Assembly: GCA_950106755.1 (NCBI GenBank)
Contig: OX467090.1
Coordinates: 13,391,489-13,455,488, forward strand
Reading direction: 5' to 3'
DNA from: Climacium dendroides
Lineage: Eukaryota; Streptophyta; Bryopsida; Hypnales; Climaciaceae
Length of the DNA: 64,000 nt
Below, piece after piece: positions 33,101-45,800 of this stretch (position 1 is its first letter; each line of letters opens with the position of its first letter). Made by a program: the position numbers and the translations under genes. The notes below the pieces were generated by a model. That model was not told the DNA's origin. It was given only the letters and a program-made list of their open reading frames with translations, and did no database searches.

Positions 33101-35676
33101 TCATAACCTAAACGGCGCTGAAACATCAAAACATCTGGACGAGGTCAGTTGAGGTTCCTGCAAACGAGCACAAACAGTAACCAAGTCAGCATACTCTTTT
33201 TCGAAGTGCAAAGCAATCAGACAAAAACATGCCGAGTTGGGCCAGATGAATAGACTTCTGAAGTTTCTTAGTGAACTCACCGGCGTGTCACCACCCTCAT
33301 AGCTTCCACCTTTCACAAGCATGTCAATGAGGGATGTGACCACTTGATTTTCAGCCATATGAATTGCTGAACGCATGGCATTTAGAAGGCTTCCGTAAGT
33401 GGTGCCATATCCACGTTCAATCGCCTGAATGAAGCAGTAGGTCATCTCTCCTGTTGAGGTTAACTTCCCCAGGTTTTCCTGCAAAATGGTGATTGCAACC
33501 AGAAAATGAAGACATCCACATGAAAAAGTGATAGGAGAACTACAGCACGGAGAGCACACAGGCCACTTCACCGAATACTAAAGCTTCGCAAAACTAAAAA
33601 TGAACATGCCTTATGGCTTTTTACAGGACAGCCAAGAAGCACAGCCTACCCCACAAAAGGGGTAGTATATCAGTGCATGCTACCTATGCCCTATGTCCCG
33701 CGGGTATAAAAGAGACTTCGAGACTTTAGATTCGAGCCTGCCTGCAGACAAGGCCCGCGTTCTTCCTATTCAAGAAGTATATTCCTCTGTTTAGCAATGC
33801 CTGCTCACTTTCTTAGAATGATCACACATCGGCTCTAAGTGAAAAAAGTACTTACCATAGAATCAAACACCGTTTGATGGTCATCACAACCACTGAACGA
33901 ATAAACATTCCCGCCCGTTGTTCCCTTCCAAGTTCCGGTAGCAGGACGATGATCTTCCCAAACGAAGGCTTCATGTCTGCAACAAGATAATAACCACGTT
34001 GGTGAATCCACACCTTTTCTTCTCAGTGGTATCAAGGATATTTTCATAGTGGTCAAACATCAGTCCATCATTGCTAAGCTTCCGAGCATAGAGCTGCAAT
34101 TGGGTCAAAATAAAAAATCCTTACCCTCTATATCTGTAGAGAAAGGGCAGATCTAAAACAGTGCCGCTGTGGCAGGCATCCACTATGGCGTGAAGATCGA
34201 CTCCAGTGGGTAGGGGCCTAACAATTGTGGTATTGATGTCATCGTCAAGAATCTGGCCAGCCGTCATGAAGTCAACAGGTACCAATGTCTCATCAAAGCC
34301 GTCAAGTTCTTCACCTTTGTAGTTGGGCTGTTGAGAGCCATGACCAGAGAAATGAAACACAAGCGAATCTCCAGCTTGGCATCCTTGTACAAGCCATTCT
34401 AGAGCTTGCATAATGTTGTACTTTGTAGGTCGTCGGCGTGGATCCACCTGATCCTCTGCACGTATGTACGTCAGCATCTGAAGCCGCTAAATAGGGAATT
34501 CAGAACTTTCGCCAATCATTTCTTGAACTTAAAAGCAGCACATCAACATGTTAAAGTACTAAAATCAATGCGAAACATTTTAAAGCTCACGGTGAAACAA
34601 TTATAAAGACACAAATAAACGAGGTAACAACAAGGGTGGGTTCTTCGTATTGAAACCTGCATTTCAAATTTAAATTCTCTCAAGTGCCAGCCAATATAAT
34701 GCTGGACAGACAAACAACCTGGTTGCACTCATCGAGGTGTTTCATAGGCCACTATTCCTAAAGGCAAGCTCAATACATTCCCAAATGATTGAGAATAACT
34801 TTAGAGCCCTCCAAGGAGTAACTTGTAAACAAGTAAGGAATCTGTCGTACCTGTGAGCACAAGGATAGCAGATTCTGGGAAGCGGAACTTCGACATGAGC
34901 AAGTAGCTCATGCACTTCGCATCATTCAAGCATCCCTTGAGCTCAATAGATGTCCCTCGGTACGCAATTCCACAAATAACAGCTCTCTTAGAACCTTGTG
35001 CATTGAATGGCTTAGGACTGTACTGCAACGGGTTTGAGGAAGAATTGTGACGATAAAGCTGTACGCCTTGCGTTGATAAGGGAGCAGCGGGTTTTGTCGA
35101 TCCAGGAGTGATTGGTGGCCGCCTCGCCTTCGGAGAGAGCGACTTTTCCAGAGGGTTTCTTGGACTGGATTCTTCTGGAGGCATGCTCTGCGAGAACTGA
35201 ATCAGACTAGGGTCCTCAATTATTTTTGGTTCCGAGACCAGAATGGTCGGGAGGTTGAGCATGCTCCGGTCAGTCACTGATCCTGCTTTGAAGGACGACT
35301 GATGCTGAAAATGAGGTTGTCCGGGAACTTGGGTTCGCGACATGGAAATGGAGCGAAACTGGGCCAGCGGGTGCTGGCTGGGAATGGGGTCATGGTGATG
35401 AAAAGGAGAGTGTTGCTGATTTGGAGGGGGGAGACTTATGGAACCAGAAAGGGAGTTGTGAGGATCGGAACTCGGACTACTTCTACCCTCCCAATATGGC
35501 ACGGCTGGATGCGGTGAATTGTTGACAGCCGTCGATGAGGTCGACCCATCTTGTGCAGAGGTCACATGGATTACTGCCAAGCAGTGCTCGCAGATAATGG
35601 ACTTAGTATCCGGAGGCAGCGTCACTAGCGCCTCCACTTGACACTTGCTGCACTTGACTCTCCTCTCCTCCCCCAT
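33101..35676 (-). CDS. type I metacaspase with N-terminal LSD1-like zinc finger
   Basis: Calcium-dependent cysteine protease cleaving after Arg/Lys, linked in plants to programmed cell death and protein quality control. Five exons on the minus strand: 34,851-35,676; 34,125-34,455; 33,856-33,976; 33,281-33,478; 33,101-33,157. They join in frame to 510 residues. The finger is C9xxC12...C29xxC32. A Pro/Ser/Gln-rich prodomain spans about 40-220, with HNSSSNPLQYSPKP near its end. The p20-like domain starts at KRAVICGIAYRGTSIELKGC. The catalytic dyad is H314 (HFSGHGSQQ) and C370 (VDACHSGTVLDLPF). GTTYGSLLNAMRSAI and the C-terminal EPQLTSSRCFDV mark the p10-like part. The start ATG opens MGEERRVKCSKC. 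No long p20-p10 linker, so type I rather than II. The leader probably contains an intron. Member-level orthology (MC1/2/3-like) is not resolved. Confidence 0.93.
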
Positions 35677-38600
35677 GTTGAGTGGCAGTAATTCCTCAAA
35701 TTCCAAATTTGTAAGTAGAAATAGGAATAACAAATGTATGTTCTAGGAATGCCCCCGTCTCCCAGTGATCCATCGACAGTAATAAAGATCACCTCGAATA
35801 GCTATACATAGCACTCCGGAATCTCCACGAACTGCCTCTGAAAAAGTCCGGAAATTCGTCTCACCACCTGCAGAGATGTCAACGACAGTTCTTCATATAG
35901 GTCTAACCATGCCCCCTAACATCATCCATTTAAAAGGTCAGATTTACTTCTCGAACAATCAGCCAAGGGGGACCTATGTTCCCGCCTCATTTTCACCAAT
36001 TGAACCCCATGAATTTCTACTTTAACTGAACATCTTTGTGGTAGACAATGCACCACGAATGACATAAACATTTTACAGGACGGCAGACGACTTTTGATTT
36101 CAATGAATCTAAACACCAAGGACAAAGGTAATACTACCATACTGCCAACCTGTATAATCAAAGCGCCGTTGGTATCAACTCTCATCTTAATTGCAAAATG
36201 ATTTAGCAAGTAAATTATACTGGACCACAACACTCGGGGTAATGAAACAGAGAGTGTCGAATAGGTTCAGCACTACAGGAATCAAATCTAATGCACTGCC
36301 TGTGCGATTAGAAACTCTACCGACAAACAGCTAAGCACAACAAACACAATCCTCAGGATCTTTCAGAGACGAAGATCGAAAAGAAGTTAGCGCCAACTTG
36401 ACCGAAGCCAATTAATAAGCGAGTACACGTAAGAAAACTCCCCAAACTTACGTAGCTATGTTCTTTATGGCGAGACATGCTGCTTCTTACGCGATTCGAA
36501 AATTCTCGAACATGCATTCCAGATCGGGCGGCTGTTTATATAATACTTAGCTGTAAAGGCAATACTAACACAAAGGTTCCAAGGTAAAGTAACTTGCAAC
36601 GCTACCGAATCGCCAGACGTAGGTCGGGAGGCGGAGAGACGCAGTAGCAAACCCTGCGCAATGGGCACTTCCCTATCTATCATGATTTTGTCGGAATCCC
36701 CTGACATATGAGAGTGAACGCCCTATGATTCAAGAATCTCCTACTTAAGCTAAAGCAAACAACCGGCAATCAATCCAAATACTACATCCAAGCATTCTCA
36801 GCTGATCAACACACAATTAACGCACAACGAATACAACCAACTGCCACAGAACAGGAGAAGCAATAGGATCAATTAGCTAACGTCCTCTCATTACTCTAAT
36901 TTCAACGTTTTCTTAACTAAAAACGGACAAAGAAAACTTTCAAGCATACATACACTCTTCTGTAAATCCAGCACAATTCAGAAGTAGATTGCACTACTTG
37001 ATACACATGATGGCCAATCTTCCTGCACGCACCTCATATTCACTCTTATCTGTCCCTGCAACCCATCCCAACACCAAAGATCGATCCCCAAATGAGTGCA
37101 TGAGCAAAAAAATCTAATCATGATAACCACCTAACTACAGAGGGTACTTAAGACTCAACAACATCATCGAGGACAGTATTTAGTACAGTACTCAGACAAT
37201 AATACCAAACTTCCTTTCAATCCATAAGGTCCTATCCAAAGAATTGATTGTGTCTGCAATCCCCAGATATGGTTCGCACGTGTTGACCATGAAATTCATT
37301 TAATGAAAGCAATTGGTAGATGCTATTGACGAAATACCTGTCCAGCATTGAAAACATGTGCACCGACGTGAGCTCGTGTACGCAACAAGACACTCTACAC
37401 TGCAGGCCCCTCTTTCAACTTCGATCTCTGTATTCAGCCTGCAGTATCAACCTGCCAAAGCATCATTCTCCATGAATGACCATTCGGCGAATTTGAAAGC
37501 TTATGAACAGTGATATAAAATCAGATTGAAATGAGGAAGAGTCGCCTAACAAAAAAAATCATCAAAAACTGAAAAAGGCAAAGCGTTCAAAGTTCACAAC
37601 GTCTGAAGTGTCTGCACTACCAGTTAGAAGGCTAAATCATTCATGTCTGAATTTCCTGCACATTCTGCGTGAAAATTGAGAATGCATTTTAACGGTACGC
37701 AACCAACTAATTCAAATGCCAAATATCTGTTCGTGAGGGACATGTGAGCAGCCAAAGCAATCAAAGGTAGAGAGTAGTCCCGCCCCTATTCCTGGCAAAC
37801 CCTAACTCCTATTCAAACGCGAAGATTTCCAAGTCGCTCTAAGCTCATTGTATCTGCAACCACTCACCCAAAGTCATCCGGCAACTTGTATTTGAGCTAA
37901 ACTTTAGTACAACAGCAGGTCACCTTTCACCGACTTCGCCTGTCTCCTCTTGCACCTCCTAATCTCTCCTCCGACGGCAATCGCACAGACGTTCCCCTGT
38001 ATTGATCGTGTATCCGTCAAGAGAAATTAAGGAGTGAGAAGTGAAACCGATGACCAAGGCAGGACTAGAATCAAAACACGATGATGAGTTCACTCCAAGT
38101 TACCGACAAAGTAGTGTACAACTCCGGCGTCGCGAAAAACAAAGAACTGGAGTCTTACAAATTGAAAAACAACAAAAGCGTAAGCAGCAACAAAAGTCGG
38201 TAAAACAGGATCCAACCTCCAGCAACTCCAGCGCCAATCGCCAAACGTCAGAGGATACGAAATCTCGCAGGCTCTCGAACACAACCGATCTCCAGGGGAA
38301 ATGGAGATAATGACGACGGGCGAATCAGAAGAGGAGGCTGCAGCAGGGGGAGGTGTATGCTAAGCATCCGGTATTACAAGAGCATCACTTCACACTTCTG
38401 AAAAAATACTGGAGGATACGATGCCAATTGCAGAAATAAAAAAAGAGGCGCCAATCCGCAACAGCAGCGGCTCCTCCTTGGCATTATCCTTTAGCAAGCC
38501 TGCTCTACCGTTTCCGCACCCAAACGATAGTGAAAGGAATGGGAAAACATCTGGCGTTGCAGGCCGGGGTTTGTCTGCAACAACGAAACCGGAGCTTGCA

Positions 38601-39123
38601 ATCGAATCAGACGAAATTCTGTACTAACAACATCGCAACCACGCAACGGGCCGTCCCGCATCCGTCCGTCATCCCCGAATTGCAATCAATCTGCAGACAG
38701 AATATATGAAGTGGCAATTTGCTCCTGCTGCACTGACTCGGTCCTGTGCGAAAGAGATGCACCTGTCCCCGCAGAAATAGGGGCGTATTACCGTGCAAGG
38801 GGCTCGAAGGGGCTCTGCAATCCACGGTCATACCGGACTGTACCCCCGAATTCGCTGGCCGTATCAACTTCCAGATAAACCTCATTCAAACTTGCTGCAT
38901 ACTTTAGATTCTTCAATTTAATTCTCTAAAAGTTGCTAGAGCACGTTGTCTCTACGACTTTTCATAATCTAGGAATTCTTTGAATCTTTTCTAGAATTTT
39001 GAATGTTCAAATTTGAGGATTACATTTGACATATTTTCAAGTGAGGTACCATAATAACTCAGAGGAGTAAAGTAGTTTGCTCTAAAAGTGATCGTCTCCT
39101 TTAAAGTGACCCTACAATTAGCT
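35677..39123 (-). promoter_or_regulatory. probable long spliced leader and promoter of the metacaspase gene
   Basis: GC-balanced DNA extends about 3.2 kb upstream of the metacaspase ATG to near 38,880, where AT-rich repeat sequence resumes. On the minus strand a 3' splice site (ATCTCTGCAG|GTGG) near 35,870 and a donor (CTAC|GTAAGTTTGG) near 36,450 would bound a leader intron. Open frames of 60-103 codons exist on both strands, for example Gln-rich MKPMTKAGLESKHDDEF at 38,041, but none has a known motif and I do not call them. Beyond 38,890 repeat fragments begin. Confidence 0.4.
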
Positions 39124-39235
39124 CTTAACCCTTAAACGACAAGTCGGTCACCGTGAAAATCATTTATTTAGGTACCGCGTGAATTGTTGGCTTAAAAGAA
39201 TGAAAAAGCACTACATATTCAGGCTAGAAAACCTA
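39124..39235. mobile_element. partial copy of the ~230-bp TTAACCC element
   Basis: TTAACCCTTAAACGACAAGT, then GTGAAAATCATTTATTTAGG, GTGAATTGTTGGCTTAAAAG and AAAAAGCACT follow the order of the 8,040-9,046 copies, especially the 62,105 copy. It then diverges, so the right half is missing or replaced. Confidence 0.6.
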
Positions 39236-40546
39236 GTTAGGAGTTGTTAAACCCTAAAATTTCAAATGACCATTTTTTGGTTCATGCCTTTCTTCATCAG
39301 TGAACTATCCAAATCCAAAAAATAATCTGTTTATTTATTAATTAAGAAATTTCCATATTTTTTCTTGGATTGCCCTTTCCTAACCAAAAATAATTTTTTA
39401 TTGCTCCAATCCTTGTGAAAATTGGCATACATGTTTTTGACTATTTATACTTGGTTCCAAAACTTTTATTTCGTGATTTTTTTGAGATATGACATCTAAA
39501 AGTCATTTTGCCCAAGAAAAAAATTGTTGTGTTTTTATAACTTAAGCTTTGAAAATTAGAGGATTGACTAATGTCATAGTATTTAATAAGATTGTGACTT
39601 TCAAAAAAAATAATTCTAAAAAGAGCTATTCATTGATTTTCCAAAATGGCAATTTTGAAGTTATTTTGGAGAAAAGACCCTTTTGGTCCTTGAGGGAAAT
39701 AATCCTTAACTTATGAAGGCATTCTTTAAGGTCCAAAATTGCTATAAGACTATTTTTTCCAAAGCAATGCTAAAATTTTGGGATAGGTTTAATTACATAT
39801 GTTAAGTTTTGCTAGTTAACTTATTCAAAATCTAGATTGGTAGCAAAATCTCAATAACACTTAACTTGCAAAATAGTTTTTTCCAACAATTTCCAAAGGC
39901 AAACTTTCATCTTTCAAAATTCTTAGTAAAAAAATATACACATTTTACAATTGGTGCTATCTAATAATATGTTGGAAAAATAAATTGAAAATGAATTGAT
40001 AAACTATATTAAATGAAGTATATTTTTACATTTCAAAACTATTGAGTGAATAAAATTACGTCGTATGATAAAAAATACAAAATGGGTTATAACTTTTCAC
40101 AAGAAATTAATACATGACAATTTTAATATAAGAACAACACTAAAGAATAGACAATAATTTCATTTTTAACATCTTTGGATGTACTCCATCTATTTATAGT
40201 AGCTCCCATAGTAAGTTTTTAAAGACATTTATTATCTACCCAATGGACTCCAAGATTCTTAGGGGCAATTGAAATTGGAATATGTAAATACGAATCTATT
40301 CAATTAAGTGAATATTTATTACTATAGTTTAAACTCTAAGTTTTTAAAGGTGTCTTAGAAAAAAGAATACAACATTTACACATTTGCAACATTTATTGGA
40401 AAGACTTAAAACAAAGGGTGAAATGCAGAGTATGACAATCAAGAATTATCCTCAAAAATTTGTAAAAGAAACTTTAAAAATATTAGTTTCAATAGCTTGG
40501 TCAAAATCAGAAATTCCAAAGTGTAGGCTCTTCAAGACTTTAGGTG
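39236..40546. other. AT-rich DNA with TTAACCC-class element debris
   Basis: At 39,640-39,695 a string AAAATGGCAATTTTGAAGTT and GGTCCTTGAGGGAAATAATC resembles the right subterminal end of the elements at 450 and 16,559. No gene seen. Confidence 0.4.
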
Positions 40547-41195
40547 TTAAATCCTAAATGCCTAAAGCACCATATTTGGATGTCAACTACATTTTGAAGT
40601 TAAATAAAATCTTATTAAAGTACTATTTTTAGTATTTTATTTTTTAAATTGAGTACCATTTAAAGTCTATTTTAAGTTTCAAAATTCCAACTATGAAAAA
40701 AAATTATGATTTTTGTATTGAAGATTTTTTGCAAGGGTGCCCACTACAAATCTTGAATTTTTTTGGTATTAAAAGCTCTTGGAGATGAGCTTCAATATAC
40801 TAAATCTTGGAAGAGAATATCATTGAAAATTGATTTAAAAAAATTGTAGAATAGATTCTAAGAAGTTGTAATTTGATCATGCTTAGACATTTCATGTCCT
40901 TCAACTTCATATTTTCTCATGATCTCAATTTTAGACTTAATATGTCAAAAGAGGATTAAAAAGTTTTCAAATCTTTTTTACAATTTTAACACCCTTTTGA
41001 GCAAACATTTTAGTCTTTCAATCCATAAGTGATATTATTGTATTTTCTTTTCTTATGACCTATAACATATCTAATTTGAATTCATATAGTTATATTTTTT
41101 TAAGTTGATAAAATTTATCAAAACTTAGATTTTTTGTTTAATTTTGAACAAACTCCAAAAAGCTTGTAAAAGGCCTTCAACATTTAGGGATTCAA
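40547..41195. mobile_element. 650-bp TTAACCCCTAAATG family, copy 2
   Basis: Starts TTAAATCCTAAATGCCTAAA and ends CAACATTTAGGGATTCAA. The interior follows copy 1 (24,972) in order, for example TTTTTTGCAAGGGTGCCCAC and GATATTATTGTATTTTC, with many substitutions, so it is an older copy. Confidence 0.75.
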
Positions 41196-42739
41196 AAACA
41201 AGATTAGTTTAAGTTTTTAAAATGTAATGATGTGTAATTTTGGAGAATAATTAAGTAGTAAAATTTGAAAACTATCATTAGTATCGATCCATTATGAGTT
41301 GAAATAGTGTTGTGTTAATTCTATGTTAGTTTCAACACAATTCATGTTTGCATTAATGCAAATATAGCCCCCCAAATTTCCACCTAAAGTAGATTGATAC
41401 TACTATATAACCTAAGGATTACATTTCCAAAGTTAGTTATAAAATGATTGTATTAACTTACATTTATCAATAGACTTTGAAATAAATAATTGAAAATTTC
41501 ATGTATAAATTCATTATTAATCAAAGACTGGTAATTCTTACAAGATTAGTGATTTAAAAAAATAATGTTTAAAATTGAAAGCTCTAATAACTTTTACTTT
41601 AAAGATCTTGATTATTTATCTCTGCACCATTAAAGTTTATCATTCATCCCTCAAATTCTACATTGTTAGTCTATAAGACTTAGATGATAAATTATACAAA
41701 CTACAAAGTAGTAAGTTGAAATATGGGGAATTTCATTAAAATGGCCATTTACACAAGTCAAGAGCACATATGACTGCGCTTCTCGGCATGTCAACCTCAT
41801 AAATGTGCCAATTCTATCCCAACAAGTCCAAATTGCAACACAACTCCCATGTTTCTTTACCCCCATGTCATATTTCTATGAATTTCTTCTGTTTTGCAGT
41901 CCTCCTTTGTGCCATTTTCATGGAATAATCGCCATTTTAATGAAATTTTTCATAAATATAATTCTATAGTTAAGAATTAATGTCTTTTTCCTATTGTTAT
42001 AGTTTATTGCCTTCATTGGCATATTCTTTAAACTTCTTAAATGATTTACTAGCATATTTTTAAATTTTAAAAGGACAAAAAGGTCAAAATGTGTTGAATA
42101 CATGATTTCATGGTTTGTTGTAGAGCATAGAAGTGATGATTTTCATCTAATTTATTTTGGTGATTCAAGCTTATAAGAAATTAGTGCATGGGTGATTTCC
42201 TATTCATTGACAACTTTTGTTTCACTTGCATGTATAGATTTGAAATAAATCTAGTAGACACGGATATAAAATCATTGTATTCAAGCATGGATTTGTTTTT
42301 AAGGTAATAGTCTCTATTGCAAATTAACTTTCAAAAAGCCTTTTGCAACCAAACCATGCAACGTTTTCAATGATCTATTGTCAATAATCACATGTGAATT
42401 GAGATCCAAGGTTATAGGCTACAAGATCACTATAAACTAATTGTCAATTAGTTCATAGTTCTTAAATTATATAATTCAATCAAACTCAATATAGAAACCA
42501 TTTTTTTAGAAAATCTCTACACTTAGATGTTTAAAACTATAAATTTTTAAATGATAATTTCCATAAAATTTGACTTTTAGTTTCAAAATCTAATGATTAT
42601 AGCTTAAAATAATTTTTGTACAAAATTGAATTATGTTGACACATGAGACAATTGGAAAAAGGAAGTATTTACAATATTTCAATTCAAAAATTTATAAAAA
42701 TAAAAAATATCAAAAGAATACTAAGACTTATTTAACATT
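41196..42739. other. AT-rich intergenic DNA, no gene seen
   Basis: No coding frame with a recognisable motif, no RNA gene and no clean repeat detected. Confidence 0.55.
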
Positions 42740-45700
42740 GGTGATTTAAAATTTTAAGATATTATTCCAAAAAATTAAATAAATATAAATTTTTTAAATT
42801 TTAAAGTAGGGTGGATGACTTTATTGTTGACTATGATACTCAAGAACAATACCTACATTAAACAAACCAAACTGTCACTTCAACTCTTCAAAGTCTAGAA
42901 AGTCTTTGAATTTCACCTCAGAATCCTTAAAATCTAAAAAACTAAAATCTTAATAACTAAACTAGTAGATTTTTTACCACAAATATAGTCAAATGTAATA
43001 AAAAAATTTCAGTGATGCATTTTCAATTTTCAATGTACAAGTATCAATTTTTAAATATTGAATTAGTAAGATTATTAATTTTTTCAACTTTGAATCAAAT
43101 TTGTCAATATATCCAACAACATTGAAATTTTTTATTAGTATATAGGTGCCACCTCTAATATTGAACAAACATCCCTTAGTTATATACTTGCATTGGCTTA
43201 CTTTTTGAGTTACATGCGAGGTCACATGTAGCTTCTCTTTATGTAAAGTCTCTCTCTTTTAGTTCATGGCTAATCACAAAATCTTCTACTATTATACATG
43301 TTTGTATGAAATTATGAATAAAAGATTTATAAAAGTAAATACATCCATTATGAATCCCATTTTAACTAGAAGCCCTAGTATAAGACTTGATTTCTCTCTT
43401 TTCCATCCTAATCTAGTACAAAATATACTCAATGTGGAATTGGAGTTCAAGAGGTTGGCAATGGGGCTTAAAGGTTTGGTTTGAAAAGTTACTATTTCAT
43501 GAATTCATTAATAAAAATATTTTATTTTGTGATTCTTCATATCTATTAAGGGTTGAATATTGTATACTATTGTTCCAAAATTCCATTCCTATATTTTGCA
43601 CTTCAAAAACATTAGAGAATAATGTACAAATGGAATTGACAAAGTTGTTTCTTCCCAAATCTTCCTTCCATAAAGTCAAGCACCAACATGTTGTTTTTGC
43701 ATATAGCAAAAGGTTCAACAATATGAATTAACACACTAAGATTGCACCGTAGGAACTGTATAAAAAATTAAAACAATGACATCTATAACATACTTAAACA
43801 ATGGGAAAGAGAACCTATTTCTATGTCAATGTGCACTCTAGGTGGCTCAAGGTGATGACAATGAGTGATGTTATTTTGGAATGAAGGATCTTCTTATAAT
43901 CACTCACTAATGTAGTCGACAAATACACTACTTCCTAAAAGGAGACCTTGCTTTTTCTATCCAAGAATATTATGTCAACATCCAAAAGAACAAGACTATT
44001 ATCTTGTTAAGATCCGCCTTCAAAAGCTATGCTATTTTGCTTTGATTCCTTACAATAGATCTTTGCATTTCCAAAATACATGTAAAATATTCTTTGGTGT
44101 GGTGTTTGTTTTGCTAATTTTTCAGTAGATAAGTGTATGTATAATGACCCAAAGGATCCACTATAGACTTCCTACCTCACAAGAAATATTCATATAAATA
44201 TTAGTTGCAATTATTAACTATTTTTGTACCAATATATGATTGAAATAGTTTTCTAAATATATTGAGACAAATATAAAATTAGAGATTTTAAAATGTCAAG
44301 ATATTTCTCCAAAATTTTCAATAAATATTAAAAAAAATTTAATTTTTAATTGAGTGGATGACTTTATTGACTATGATACTCAAGAACAATACCTACATTA
44401 AACAAACCAAATTGTTACTTCAACTCTTCAAAGTCTAGAAAGTCTTTAAATTTCACCTCAGAATCCTTAAAATCTAAAAAATCTAAAAAACTAAAATCTT
44501 AACGACTAAACTAGTAGATTCTTTACCACAAATATAGTTGAATGCAATAAAAAATTTCAATGATGCATTTTCAATTTTCAATGTACAAATATCAATTTTG
44601 AAATATTGAATTAGTAAGATTATTAAATTTTTCAACTTTAAATCAAATTTGTTAGTATATCCAACAACGTTGAAATTTTTGATTAGTATATAGGTGCCAC
44701 TTCTAATATTGAACAAACATCCCTTAGTTGCATTAGCTTACTTCTCAAGCCTTAATTAGATTATTACTTCAATTTTGTCACATGTAACTTCTCTCTATGT
44801 AAAGTCTCTTTTCTTTTAATTTATGGCAAGTCACAAAAACTTCTACTACTGTACATGCTTGTATGAAATTATGAATAAAATATTTATAAAAGTAAGTACA
44901 CTCCTTATGAATTCCATCCCAATGAAAATTCCTAGTTTAGATCTCATTACTCCCTCTTGCATCTTAATTTAATATAAAAGGCACTTAGTGTATAATTGGA
45001 GTTGAAGAGGTTGACAATGGGATTCAAAGTTTTAAATTTGGGTTGAAAAGTCACAATTTTATAAATTTACTTATAAAAAAATTGATTTTATAATTCTTTA
45101 TATCTATTGAGGTTTGACCATTGTATACTATTGTTCCAAAATTCCATTCCTATATTTGTCATTTTAAAGCTATAAAAATCAATATGAAAGTGGAATCGAC
45201 AAAAGATTCAAATCATCAAGCACCACCTTGTTACTAACAAAAGATTCAATAATATGAATTGACAAATTAAGATTGCCATTGGAACTGTGCACAGAATTCA
45301 CACAATGGCATACATAACATTCTTGAACAACAGAAAAGGAACTTGTTTCTATTTCACTATCCACACTCTTCACTCGAGAAGGTTCAAGGTCAATGACAGC
45401 CTCAAATTGCTTACCACTATAGCCGACAAATAGAAGGAATGAAGGATCTTCTTCAAATTGCTCACCACTCTAGCCGACAAATACAATACTTTCAGAAAGG
45501 AGACCCTATTCTTTCTATCCAAGAATATTGTGTTAACATCTGAAAGAACAAGACTATTCTCTTAGGCTTTCAAAAGCTATGTCGTTTTGCTTTGATTTCC
45601 TATCATAGATATGTGCATTTTCAAAATACACATAAAATATTCTTTGGTGTGCTATTTATTTTGCTAATTTTTTTTATGAATTCAACAAATGTAAGTAAGT

Positions 45701-45800
45701 ATATGCGTAATGACCAAAAGGGTTCATTATAGACTTCCTACCTTGCAACCTAATATGGAATCACAAGGAGTATTCATACAAGTATTGGTCACAACTACTG
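42740..45800. repeat. tandem segmental duplication, two ~1.4-1.5 kb copies
   Basis: Copy 1 (about 42,740-44,215) and copy 2 (about 44,280-45,800) run in the same direction with an offset of about 1,540 bases. Shared blocks in order: CTATGATACTCAAGAACAAT, CCTCAGAATCCTTAAAATCT, TATATAGGTGCCAC, ATTCCATTCCTATATTT and TATAGACTTCCTACCT. Differences and indels are frequent, so the event is old. Minus-strand frames in both copies contain strings such as KLAKQTPHQRIFY split by stops and frameshifts, faintly like a decayed retroelement protein; I cannot assign it. Copy 2 has an extra 51-bp internal duplication at 45,402/45,453. It ends about 100 bases before the MED12 upstream region. Confidence 0.8.

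Noticed and set aside
33700..33760. tRNA-like B-box (TTCGAGCC)
   Set aside because: No A-box at the right distance and no cloverleaf; it lies in a metacaspase intron.
43990..44150. Copia integrase/RT remnant in the duplicated segment
   Set aside because: Only a short, stop-broken resemblance; not strong enough to annotate as a retrotransposon.
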